This document shows, in pieces, positions 33,948 to 45,779 of a stretch of DNA of 64,000 bases; the first letter of the stretch is position 1; the number at the start of each line of letters is the position of its first letter. Below the pieces are notes generated by a model, which saw only the letters and a program-made list of their open reading frames with translations, did no database searches and was not told the origin of the DNA. The stretch is from NCBI RefSeq assembly GCF_037975245.1, contig NC_092575.1:695001-759000 (forward strand). The letters run 5' to 3'. A program made the position numbers and the translations under genes. This DNA comes from Apostichopus japonicus. Its lineage: Eukaryota; Echinodermata; Holothuroidea; Aspidochirotida; Stichopodidae.

Positions 33948-36479
33948 TTAAAACATTACTGAAAGGAAAGGTTTTAAAGAGGATGCTGAATGAGAGATAG
34001 ATAGATGCCAGTTACTGATGAAGGAAGTCACACCAAGCCTGAGAGTCCTCTCAATATCCTGTTAATGGAATAAGAAGATAGGGAAGTTTTAAATAGAGTA
34101 GTCAACAAGAGCTGAATGTGTTCTGGCCTCACAGCAAGTCTGTATGATATGTTTGTTATCACTGAATATTCATGAACTAACTGTATTTTATACAGGTTGA
34201 GTTGAATATTCACTTATGCACCATTAACAATATAAAGTAAGTATGGTGTTTCAATGGATGAGCACCATATGTTGGCATCAGAAGCAACACCATCAGCACC
34301 ATAGTATGCAGTGAAAGTAAACACCTTGTAATAGTATGTAAACCAGTCAAACCAGTTTCAGTGTTTAACAAATGACCTAGTGTGATTACAAGCACCATGT
34401 ATTTGTTTAAAAGATCACCATCTGTTGCATCTGTGTCGCTAGTGTTCTGTGATCATGAAGTTCTTCATATTATGTCAGTACCAAGATGCCACAGTCATGT
34501 GGTCCAGCTCACCCCCTCCCCTCCCTCCCCTCCCGTCATGCCTTGAAGGAACAAGGGCTACGTTGTACAAGTACACTACTTAATGCCATGATTAGCCCCA
34601 AAAACAATATTTTACTGCTAGTAGTTTATATTTATGATACAAGCCTGAGTAATTGGACAGTGTTAATACATGTGTATTGTCTCTGTAGACCAAGATGATA
34701 TCCTCCATTGTCCTTTCTGACCTGAGTTTAATGCCGATTCATATCATAGGGTGTCCATTAGTACCAGCAGGGACAGTGGAAGACAGCAAAGGACAGATAT
34801 TGCTGTGTAGTCAATTGTTAATGACCATTCTTGACCAGGATGGAGTGAAATAATGTCTTGTTGATGCACTGTGTTTTGAAAGGTTACAATTACTTCACTT
34901 TCACCTTTTGTAACTCACCACGATCACTGATTAAACTTTTATTTCTAAGAGTGACTTAATATTCCCTCAAATGTCAAGTGTAAAATCATGTGTAACACTG
35001 GAACAGATACCATCGTGTAGATGATAAATTAATTGGTAATAAATAAGACCAACTAAACCAGTCCTGTTATTAAAATAACAGATGGTTCTCTGTCCCAGAT
35101 TCATAAAAGCTCTTATTTCTGATTTAATAGGATAATATTACAATCGTTAAACAGCCTGTAAAGTTATGCAGTTGGATTTATCGTTTAAGCCAGGAAATGG
35201 TCTGGTGTTATTAGGATGGTATATTAATCCCAACAAACTCTCTTCAAAGCCATTGGTATCCCTGGTTAACCTTAACCCAGATATACTTGAAGTTATTGTG
35301 TTTGTTCATGGTATTGATTTATTACACCCTGATGTCTTTGATTTGACCACAATGAAAGTTTATTAATATTGGCAGTAACAGGTCCCCATTGGTTTATTTT
35401 TGGTTTCTGATGAAATATTTTAGGTTTCCTGTTTTTGCTGCTGGGATTTTCATTCTCGATCCAAATTTTGGTTTTGCATTCCTCAATCCATTGAACGGAA
35501 GCAAGACAGTGTATGGTAAGATTGGTTCCGAACTTCAGATTAGCGAAATAACTTTGTTTCTCCCAGAAAATATCTTGTTAAATCATCTGTATTTGGTGTC
35601 TAGGATTGTATCCAAGTCACACATTCTACCATCAGCAGGGTTAAGCTACGATGACATCTGTTAGACATCCAGAACAGCAGAATTAATAATGAACGGCAAT
35701 GTTTTTAAGATGAAAAGAAAAACTACCCCCTCCCTGCCTCAACTTCTGTTTACTTTGGTTCAATATAGAAATTTAAATTGCTTGTATGTGTTTGGTTAAA
35801 TGCAAGTGGGCTGAGACATAGTAGCAGGGGATTGGAGGGAGGGGAGGGGGCAAGGGGAGTAAAATAAGTCAACCAGTGAATATGACGCATGTAATCAGTA
35901 AAACACATTGCTAAATTGATCTGTAACTTCCAAGCTAACAATCAAGAGGTTTGAATGGAATAGTAAACAGAGCTCAACCATGGTTTTGTGACATATGTAG
36001 ATTGTGACATTAGTTTACAGTTACCGTAGAAACGAGTTTGTGTTTTAGCTGTGCTAGCCCAGCCTCAAGATCTTGTACTCCTTGGGTAAACTTCACAGAT
36101 ATAGGTCTCTCAGTTCATGATAGTTGATGTATACTTAAAAACCCATCATGGCATATATCAGATAAGGTTAGGCATTGCTTTCAATTAAAGTATTTTGCTC
36201 ATTTTCAATGGGTGTGCTTTTCTGTTCATGCGATGATAAACATTATAGTGATCATGAAAGTACAACTGAAAGTTGGTCGTTGAAATTCTCAATTATATCC
36301 TAAAATAATTATGTTACGTAATTATGATTGTAACAGGTGTAATGATTGTAATGAAAGCCTAAAATAAACCATTTAGCTGTTATGCAGAGTTATGTCAAAT
36401 TAAATTAAAATTGAGAGATATGAATAGAAACCTTGTAAGAATAACAATAGAACAGTTAATAACCATGCACTGAAAACAA
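33948..36479 (+). other. AUTS2-like 3' UTR and downstream DNA
   Basis: Directly follows the stop codon. Candidate poly(A) hexamers lie at 35038 and 36363. Short open frames lack any supporting features. Where the transcript ends cannot be read from sequence alone. Confidence 0.5.
35038..35043 (+). terminator. Candidate poly(A) signal of the AUTS2-like gene
   Basis: AATAAA about 1.1 kb after the stop codon, the first canonical hexamer I noticed in this orientation. Others lie at 36363-36368 and 37479-37484, so a longer 3' UTR is possible. Confidence 0.35.
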
Positions 36480-37030
36480 GTTAGCTATGAGTAATGAAGA
36501 ATTAGCTATGAATAATGAAGACAAGTTAGCTATGAATAATGAAGAGTTAACTATGAATAATGAAGAGTTAGCTATGAATAATGAAGACAAGTTAGCTATG
36601 AATAATGAAGAATTAGCTATGAATAATGAAGAATTAGCTATGAATAATGAAGACAAGTTAGCTATGAATAATGAAGAGTTAGCTATGAATAATGAGAGTT
36701 ATCTATGAATAATGAGAGTTAGCTATGAATAATGAAGAGTTAGCTATGAATAATGAGAGTTATCTATGAATAATGAGAGTTAGCTATGAATAATGAAGAG
36801 TTAGCTGGGATCCGAATGAGTTAGCTATGAATAGTGATGAGTTAGCTATGAATAATGAACAGTTAGCTATGAATAATGAAGAGTTAGCTATGAATAATGA
36901 AGAGTTAGCTATGAATTATGAAGAGTTAGCTATGAATAATGAGAGTTACCTATGAATAGTGAAGAGTTAGCTATGAATAATGAAGAGTTGGCTATGAATA
37001 GTGATGAGTTGGCTATGAATAATGAATCTT
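36480..37030 (+). repeat. 21/24-base minisatellite (GAGTTAGCTATGAATAATGA)
   Basis: About 25 copies of a unit built on AGTTAGCTATGAATAATGA, with variants adding GAC or losing bases. Codon-like periodicity gives short frames such as NNEELAM, broken by indels. Not a gene. Confidence 0.95.
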
Positions 37031-37253
37031 TCATTAGAGTTATGAGATTGTTATTGTTAAGTACTACCCGGTCACAACTATGTTTGGTTCCTACAATTAT
37101 TAAGTATGATTCTCTGTTTTATGTTTTGTTTCATGTGCCAAAGTAATCTGACAAGATATGTTAGGAAGACCTCCTTGCAATCTTTAGACATTCCACTTAG
37201 TCATTTATTTTACCTTAATTCCCTTGTTTCCTACTTGATGCATTAATAAGCCC

Positions 37254-37362
37254 AACTTAATGGAGTAATAAGCCATGCTTGGTTGCATAACAAGTCATGT
37301 TTGATTGAGTAATAAGTCCTACTTGATTGAGTAATAAGTCCTACTTGATTAAGTAATAAGTC
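37254..37362 (+). repeat. Short tandem repeat, about 25-base unit
   Basis: Four diverged copies around GAGTAATAAGTCCTACTTGA. Confidence 0.7.
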
Positions 37363-37747
37363 ATTGGCATAGAAATAGCTCTTCCTTCTCTTTATGGTTT
37401 TTAAGGTTGGAATATAGCTTCCAATTTCTAAGGTGTTGAAAAGTTTACCAAAATTCCACTTCAGTTTTGCTACCTATAAATAAAGATCTCTTTCTCAGTT
37501 GAACTTTCTTCAATTAGGGTTGTGGGGTGGGGGCAGTGCAGGACTTTGAAATTGTGTGCAGCCCTACCTCTGTGTCAGTATCTATGGATAATTTCACATT
37601 GTAATTTGGGGTTCATTTTGTGTTGTTGCAAGATTGTTTTAGGACTGTTTGTGGATGATGAATGGTATTTTATTCCAATCCCAGTAAGAAGTCTCCAAAG
37701 CTTTGTCAAAGTATGTCCAGAATTGTGGTTGTTAGACTGAAAGTTTG

Positions 37748-37884
37748 ATATCAGTGAGTGAGTATCATATCAGTGAGTGAGTATCATATCAGTGAGTGAG
37801 TATCATATCAGTGAGTGAGTCTGATGTGAGTGATTGAGTGAGTCTGATGTCAGTTAGTCTGATGTCAGTGAGTGCGTGAGTATA
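37748..37884 (+). repeat. GTGAGTGAGTATCATATCA repeat
   Basis: Four clean copies of a 19-base unit, followed by diverged GTCTGATGTCAGTGAGT units. Confidence 0.85.
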
Positions 37885-40800
37885 GGTTACACTAGATTGA
37901 TCGAACTCATGTATCATGCTAGTAAATGTATGTTTTGAAAGCAAGTGACAAAATGCTCTAGTAATGAAGTTTCAATCAGAAACGAAAAAAGAGTAGTTTA
38001 AATATGGCAAGACAAAAAACAATTTCTGTGGATATATATCTATATTTTATGTAATTTAATTGTGGTTTGTACATGACATCTTTATGAGTCCATGCTATCC
38101 TGGTAGCTGAGTTAGTGAGGGAGGAGGGGTAATTGGGTAGACAGCCGCAGCCTTCTAAATGAGTAGGAGAATAGAAATTGGTTAATCGTCATTCAAAATA
38201 TTTTAGATTTCAAAAGAGATCTCTGATTGTGGCCAACTCTGGGTCATTTTAAAAATTGTAAGTAATACTAATTGGTGCAATTTCATAATTTTTTTTCTTC
38301 TTCTTTTCATGACTGTAACATGTTTTGTTTTTTATCCACCCAATTCAAATCATTTTTACTTTCTACTTGAAAACAATATTTAAATTAGTAGGATGAAGTT
38401 CCTATTTTATTTTGATCTGAATTTTGACAAAATTTTTGTAATAATTTTTACTGTTTATGTCAGGTAAGCTTTATAGTCATCTTGAAGTCCATCCTGCTGA
38501 ATAGAGGATTAAGGTTGCAGGATTGATTTCTGAATGAATATTCATTAGGACTGATTTATAGCATGAGATATCCTTATCTCTCAGATTTATGGTTTTGTTT
38601 GTCGGGGAATGTTGCCTTCACAAGACAAACAGGGGGAAGGGTGGATTCTATGTTGGCTCAAGATTTAATATTAACTTTTATATCAGGGTGGGTAAGATCC
38701 GAAAAGATATCAAAGTATTGAGTATGCAAATTAAGAAGATTAAACGCAACAACATGAGCCACAGTTATTCAATGTTGACTCTGAATATTGGTTCAGGAAT
38801 GGATAAAATTGATATGAAGATAGTCCACAATGGTGTCACCTACCGTGACACTGGTTACCATGACAATGGCTACTTCCATTAAATGGCTGTTCTGATGTAT
38901 TCTGGGAACAAAAGAAGAACATTTTCAAGCAGTTTTCAAGGCCTTCTCAAGTTGGTGAAGTATTATTACTTTAAAACACCAGTGGATATAGGATTGGTAA
39001 TATCATATGCCAATGGTATCAAAATGTCAACGAATCTAGACTGGCTGGGTTACATGGTACCGGATGCCATCTAGCTGTACTAGTGCTCTGCTATTTAAAG
39101 TGGATGGCATATAGCTATGTAGCAATGCAGACTAGGTTGTTTGACTGCTTGCAGTAAGACTGTGTTGTTGTGTGACAGCAATGAACACATGTTTAACCAG
39201 TGAACAATTTGTCATGTTATGCAACTAGTGACTACTACTGAAGCTGTGGGCTTTTGTAGGTAAATATTTATATTAAAGCCATCTTCTGAGTGTGTGACAA
39301 CCTATTAAATTCTGATTTGTGACCGTGCCTGATCCATGCATGTTATGTGACAGCACTCTACACTTCTGTGACAGTCAACAGATGACCAAGAAGTGTAGAA
39401 AGTGATGCATAAGTTGTGAGACAGCATCGCACCTAGATGCTTCTTCACCGATCTTCTCTCAGTGAGAGAAAATCTCCATTTTAACTTTTTACGACAACAT
39501 TAACCTTTTGACAAGTTTTAACGAATGAACAAACAGGATGTTAAGAGGATGAAATTAATTGTACGTTGTAGGTATATACAAGTTTTATATATTCCCCCCT
39601 GTGCATAGTTAGAAGCTGGAAACTGCTGTTTCATAACAGTGCTGTATTCTTTAAAATGCTTTGTAAATAATTTTGTGCCATTTTTCTACTGATTCTAAAA
39701 TGTATTTAATGGTTTGAACTAAAGATGAGGATTGTCCTCTGTTAAGAGGACAGCTTCCCTTGTCTGTTTCTATGGAGATATCAACTCACTTTATTTGTAG
39801 TAAAAGACATACCTTGTAATGGTTTTACAACAAAAAAATACACATAAGGTCAAACAAGTTGATTTGTTCATGTACATTTGTGTGTTCCAAGTATTACTAT
39901 AAGAGATAGTTGTGTTAATTCTCTCAAGGGCAAAAGGTTAAACCGTATCTATTTACAAAACACATCACCAATTGACGAATCATTTCAAAATAACTGGATA
40001 TTCAAGCACATACTTCTGATTTACTCATCACTTTTCCATGCAGATTCATGTCATATGTTAGAATTAATGAGAGAAGGAAACCTAAAACCTGTGGAAAGGG
40101 GGAAGGGAGGGACTAGGAACACACCCACCCCCCCACCCCCCATCTCCAAAGTCTGCACCAAATATCCAATCATTTTGCACATTCCTTTACCTGTAAACCT
40201 GAGGTAGCCCTCCCATTAAAAATGGCTGTGAAGTTCGAACATGGACGCAAATTGGAGGCTTGTTCCTTTTCTTTTGATTTCTTTTAGAGTAGTTCTGTGT
40301 AGGGATTTCCTTTATTACGTCCTCATCATCACGTACATTCGTCTAGCACGTCATCACTTGGGGTCGGTAACTCGATGAAGTTGATGGCGCTCTTGCGGAA
40401 TCATTTTGGGTTATTGTCTGGTCTTTTCTTTCATGTAGCTTTGCTCGTCCATCATTTCATAATGCCTCTGAAGTACTTGCCATAGTTCAAGAAGCCTTAT
40501 GATTGCCGCCCCCCCCCACCTCCCCTCCCCGAAAACAAGTGAAAATTTTTGTGTTTTAAAGGTTGCAACATCTTTGGTTAGTTCGCCCTCTATTCTCTCA
40601 ATCAAACCAGCTAGTGAGCTATGACACACTACGTTGGGAATGGGGAGTGGGGAGGAGGAGGATAAGCACTAATAAATTCGTCACGTGGGGGGGGGGGGGA
40701 TAATTGATGGGCTATTCTAAAGCTACTTCTAAGGGAAGGCGTTTTTTTACCGTGATGCAAAAAAGGGGTAGCTTTCCTGAATAAATATGTTTCTCTCTTG

Positions 40801-43800
40801 TATAAGGGGAAGAAGACATAACTGGGCGCTAATATTTGATATTCAACTAAAATTCTTTTTCACATGGTGGTTGTCAACAAAGACATAATCAGGCCCGCCA
40901 CCGGAAATTCTGAGTTGGAAGAGCACTAACAATTTAAGGAAGGGCACTAACAATGTAAGGAGTGGCACAAACAATTTAAGGAAGGGCACAATACTCCTGT
41001 AAGTCCTGTACCTTGTGAAGCTTTTTGTACACATTGTGGTTAGTACAAATGGATGGTACGTCCATCCCCACCCCCCCCCGCTCCCACGGGCCACTCCCAC
41101 GGCCTTAGCTACTGGCCTTGACATAATTTTGTGATGTTCGCATGCTATATGTTCACAGGCGGCTTGAGCACAGACTGAAGCCTTTGATTATAGATTCGAT
41201 TACATTTCCTCCATTTCACAATTATTTCTAATAATTGATTATTTAACGTATGATATCATAAAATCAGCAGGATTTCCTTAATTCTGATCATATAACCAAT
41301 AGGAAATGTGTTCTTCATGCATCGCTAAATAGTTAAATAAAGATAAAGGATTTTACAAAACCGTATAGATTACCGTACCGTATAATTCATGGTACGCAAA
41401 GTGGCACTATAGATATGAGTTTGCTCACGTATTCTGATGAAATATAGGGTTACGGTGACTTATGGTATCTGACCGTGCCTTCTTGGTAAGACGGATGACC
41501 TTATGACCTGTGTCTTCACCTATAAAAGAATGTTTCGTGCAAAATGATATTCGAGAAATTAAACTAAAATCAGATGACGTGGAGTTAGGTTTATGATTGA
41601 CGATAGTATTTTTCATTCGAGTGGTACCTCCCCCCCCCCCCACTCCCTCCTCCCTCTCCAAAGAGGACTTTCTGTAGGGTTTTCTGTATGACTATCTATG
41701 AGATCATAAATTCGGTGACACTGCATTGGCAACCTGTTGTATCAGTCCGTTTATGCGGGCTGAGGCGCAGCAACTGCTCCGATTGATAAGTGGTGGTTAA
41801 GCTTAATGGCGTAAATGGGGAGGTTAATGGCGTAAATGGGTAAGCTTTTTGGCACAAACGTGATTCAGATAATGCAGTTGCGCCTAAATAGGTTAAGTTG
41901 GACGTTTTAATCGGTTAAAACCGCTGGTTAAATTTATGCAAAACAGACAGTCGTGTTTATATATATAGTTGTCAATTAAATACCGTTATAGAATATATTG
42001 TTATGGTAATCACCTAATGTTTATGTATATTGGACATTCCGATGAGGATTTACTTTTGTTTGGCTTGGTACTGTTATGTCTTACTATAATACGTCTATGG
42101 GCAATGGGGGCGTTATGTTGTAGTTAGCAGAGCTGCCGTACATAATCTTAGGCAAGGAAGATTTGCTTATATACATTATTTTCTTAATTTTCGTGCTGGA
42201 ATTTTGCAAGAAGCAGACGGGTACTGAAAACAGTATAATGCAGGTAAGTTTGTTTATTGCTTCATTTCACGTCATCATCGCATTGTTAAGGTCTCAATGT
42301 AAGGAGTTGAGGATTGATCCAGTTTGCTTGGGGTTTTTTTTGTCCATGCTCTATCTTGGGTGCTTGATACTTTATTTTCCTTATTATTTCTTTTACGCTG
42401 TATCTGTTCCGATACGCCAATCAAGTATTTACTGCGTATGGACACGTATGGTGAAATTGTTATTTCTTTGCTTAGTACATTTCTTGTTAGTCCTTCCATG
42501 TTTTCGCTGGGCCTAACCAACGTGTCAGCCGATTCACATACTAGTATACACTATAATTGTACTGTAATATTTAAAAAATAACAGTATAATTATCAGAATA
42601 TATAATTGGACCATGTAATACTATATAAAACAATAATTATTGTGGATGTTTTATATTATATTATCATGATACAATATTATTGTGTGGTACTATGTGAGTC
42701 GGATGCACGTGCCTTGTGTGCAACTTCAAGCGGAGTATATTACAATAGAACGCTCTTGATTGGTTTCACAGCAAATCTCGCCAACAGTCAATCATTTCCG
42801 TAAATCGGAAGAAGAAATCATGTTTGCATGATGTTTTTTATTTGATCGGAGGGGTGGGGAGGGGTGGGGGGCGGGATAGAACGTGCTACGAAAAATAACG
42901 TGTGGTATTAGATTACGTTATAACACATTTAGAAATCACGCCATCTATTTATCTTAACTTTGCATCTGCGTCTCACCACGTGCCTGCAGAATGATTGGGA
43001 AAGAGAATGGGGGGGGGGGGGGGGTAAAACTCCATGTGAGCGGGGGCGTAATGCTACGATCGCTCGGCTATGGGTGGCAGATGGGGGAAATTTGTCCAGT
43101 GTCGCGAAGGGTGGGGCCGGGAGGGAGGGAGGGGGCAGGTTCAAAGTCTTCCAGTATTAGAGATTGATCAAGATCTTGCGCAGACCAGGACTAAATACTA
43201 AGTTACTAACAAGTATATATTTCCATAGGCTATTCCACCCCCCCCCCCCCACCCCGTCATGTTTATCCCTACACTAGTCGTCACCCACGCCACCATATAA
43301 CCTTTGTATGCATCAAGCCATGATCAATGATAAGCCCATGAGTAGCAGATAAAGACGTATATGAAAATAGAAAGAAACACGTTAAAAGTATTAAAGAAAC
43401 AGCGTTGTTAAGAACTATCCGGATAACAAGCAGCAAACTTAGATAATGTGATTACACAACATTACTGATCAAAACTTGTTTACATCAATTATACAAGCAA
43501 GATAAAGGGATTTTCCTGTAGCGATCGATATTAATCCATAAGGATATCAATCACCACTGCATACATCTCCCCAACCCACCACAACCGCCACACGATAGTG
43601 TGAAACAGCATCGAGGCAGTGTCCCCTCGCTTAAGTGTTGATTCCAACACCCTTCTACAGGTTCAGTTCATACCTACCATACTATTTAACAATTTTACTC
43701 CTATTTTCTTCTAACCCAAGAATTATTTTTTTGGCAGTACTCATTTTCTCACCATCTAGTATCATTATATATGAAACACCTGTATATAATAGATAACATT

Positions 43801-45070
43801 CAATTCAGGAAACCAAAAAATAAGATTATTGAAATTCAGGAAACTGAAGGTTAAAAACAAGACTAAAATCAAACCATTGCATTTATGTGAGTTTGATCTG
43901 ATACCAATTTCCGTCAACTTTCGGAATTGACGGCGCCCTTTGACCCTTCCCTTCTCAATAGGACAAACTGTCCCTTCTTGAACTACTGTTTGCAGTCTCA
44001 AGCATGGAATATGAATCTGTTCACGCGTATGAAGTGTGTATATTACACATTTGATACTCAATGTCACATGATGACAGTAAGTAAGTACAATTTTTTAAAC
44101 CTCGACCGTATTGCCCCAACCACCCCACCAAACCCATCCCTCCCCAACCCACCCCACCAAATGGCTTAATGTATTTCCGTCATGTATTACACCAATATTG
44201 TGATACTCATGTCACAAACTTAAAATGCTGTTGTTGTTGTTGTTGTTACGTTGGACTTACCAACACAACAGTAAACAATATTATAGACAAACGTTACAAC
44301 TTGTTTGTTCCACTCACATGGGCTTTGCAAGTTAAGGATTACAAATGCACATGGGCCTTAAGGCATTTCATTTCCAACTGTTATCATAGATTTGAACTGT
44401 TCGACGTTTGGACCTGTTTTATCTTTTAGAAAGATTTGATTGGTGGATCACGTCGTCTGGCTATATTAATATTTACATAAATTAGCATATTAATAGCAGA
44501 AACACTATCTGTACAAGATTAAGCAACGTTAACTGCGCAGTGCGATAGGCCTGACTGAGATAGTTAGCCTACTTCATAGATTACCCTCAATGAGAATAAA
44601 GACGTTTCATTTCTTTCTAAAATTGACTGAACAGAAAACAGGACAATTTCCCGCTCAAACTAAGATATTGTTCATGCATGTGAATCGTCCTAATCCTCCC
44701 TCTAAATTCTTACGAATAGAAGTTTGCTTCACTGACCAATCAGCGTCCTCAATTTATGTCACCAAGGTAACAACAATCGACCATTTATGTCGAATTATTG
44801 CAACTGAAAGTCTCTCCTGTTGGTTACAATTCCTCTGCCTTGAGGAATTTCAGGCTAGAACATCTGTTATAACGAGTTCACGTGATTGCAAAAGCACGTA
44901 ATTATAACACTAGGCTGTATGATGTGAACCGTTGGATCAACAGCCTAAGAAATCTTCTGCAAAGTTTCGAGGACCCGAGTCATCAAGTTCTGCCGTCATT
45001 ATAGCCAGCCGTTCGTAATTTTGACCGTCAAGAATATATAGGTGATCTGAAAATAAATTGATACGTGGCA
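37885..45070. other. Intergenic region between convergent genes
   Basis: Lies between the two gene 3' ends. It holds G or C runs of 12 or more at 40687, 41630, 43010 and 43238, and shorter ones at 40509 and 41071. I found no open frame with domain features, no splice-supported exon chain and no RNA gene. Confidence 0.5.
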
Positions 45071-45076
45071 TTTATT
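45071..45076 (-). terminator. Candidate poly(A) signal of the MMP gene
   Basis: TTTATT on the + strand reads AATAAA in the MMP direction, 276 bases past the stop codon. It is the nearest canonical hexamer I noticed downstream. Confidence 0.4.
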
Positions 45077-45351
45077 TCCGAAAATTGAACACCAACTGTG
45101 AATTAGTTTCTCGTGACGGAAATAAACTCTAGACATGCATTTCGGTATAAGACGTTGTCCTGCTTGAAATCGTAAAGACTTGTAAGACCTTGTGTGGAGG
45201 TTCCCCTACTTTCATTGCTGCCTTAATGGGTTAAATGCCCCCCTCCCCTCCCCTCCCCTCTCTCTCCTTCTCATTCTATCCCCCCTTATCTCTGAGTTCA
45301 CAAATTTAAGAGACTTTCGTGGAAACAAGCTAATCGTAATTCAAATACTGA

Positions 45352-45779
45352 CTAAGAATAGATGTATTGCTTTCGCCAAGCATATACAGTAAAATATAGG
45401 TAAATATATATATAAAAATCATCGTACACATCTCCTCCCCTGGAACTTTCTACCACGCAAACACACCCTTCTCTGAAATCTCGTATAACAGTGCTGCGTT
45501 GACAATTAAATTTGAATAAATATGTACCGTTTAAGATAAATGCGCTGTCCACATTTTCTGGAGAATAGCCCCACAATCTCCGCAGACTTTGAGGTGAGTC
45601 TGGGTGTACTCCTCGGTTGACCTCATCCATAGACCAAAGCTTTCCGCTCCTCATAAAGAACCCTGTACCACGAATCGAGTAACCTGCGTCGGCACTTTTC
45701 GGAAGATTCATATCACGAATCGAACTCGGAGCCCAAGGGAATAGCATCTCAGTGACGTCATATTCGTAATATTTGCCGC
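45352..45779 (-). CDS. MMP exon 7 (hemopexin blades 2-4, C-terminus)
   Basis: The acceptor is TCTCTCCTAG; phase 1 in. It encodes GGKYYEYDVTEM, IRDMNLPKSADAGYSIRGTG, GKLWSMDEV, LRRLWGYSPENVDSAFILNG and YLFKFNC, then Cys470 and Cys472. Cys470 could pair with Cys297. The last roughly 30 residues are odd (DDFYIYIYLYFTVYAW), because the frame runs through a short TA repeat before the TAG. A missing terminal exon or repeat-driven extension is possible. Confidence 0.82.

Noticed and set aside
36487-37146. Frames reading NNEELAM repeats
   Set aside because: Product of the 21-base minisatellite. The frame breaks repeatedly by one- and two-base indels.
37885-44900. Several frames of 90-120 codons in the intergenic region
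   Set aside because: None shows a domain, signal peptide with a plausible mature part, or a chain of phase-matched exons.
45192-45392. Open frames opposite the MMP last exon and 3' region
   Set aside because: Shadows of the MMP gene and of C-rich tracts; no domain or splice support.
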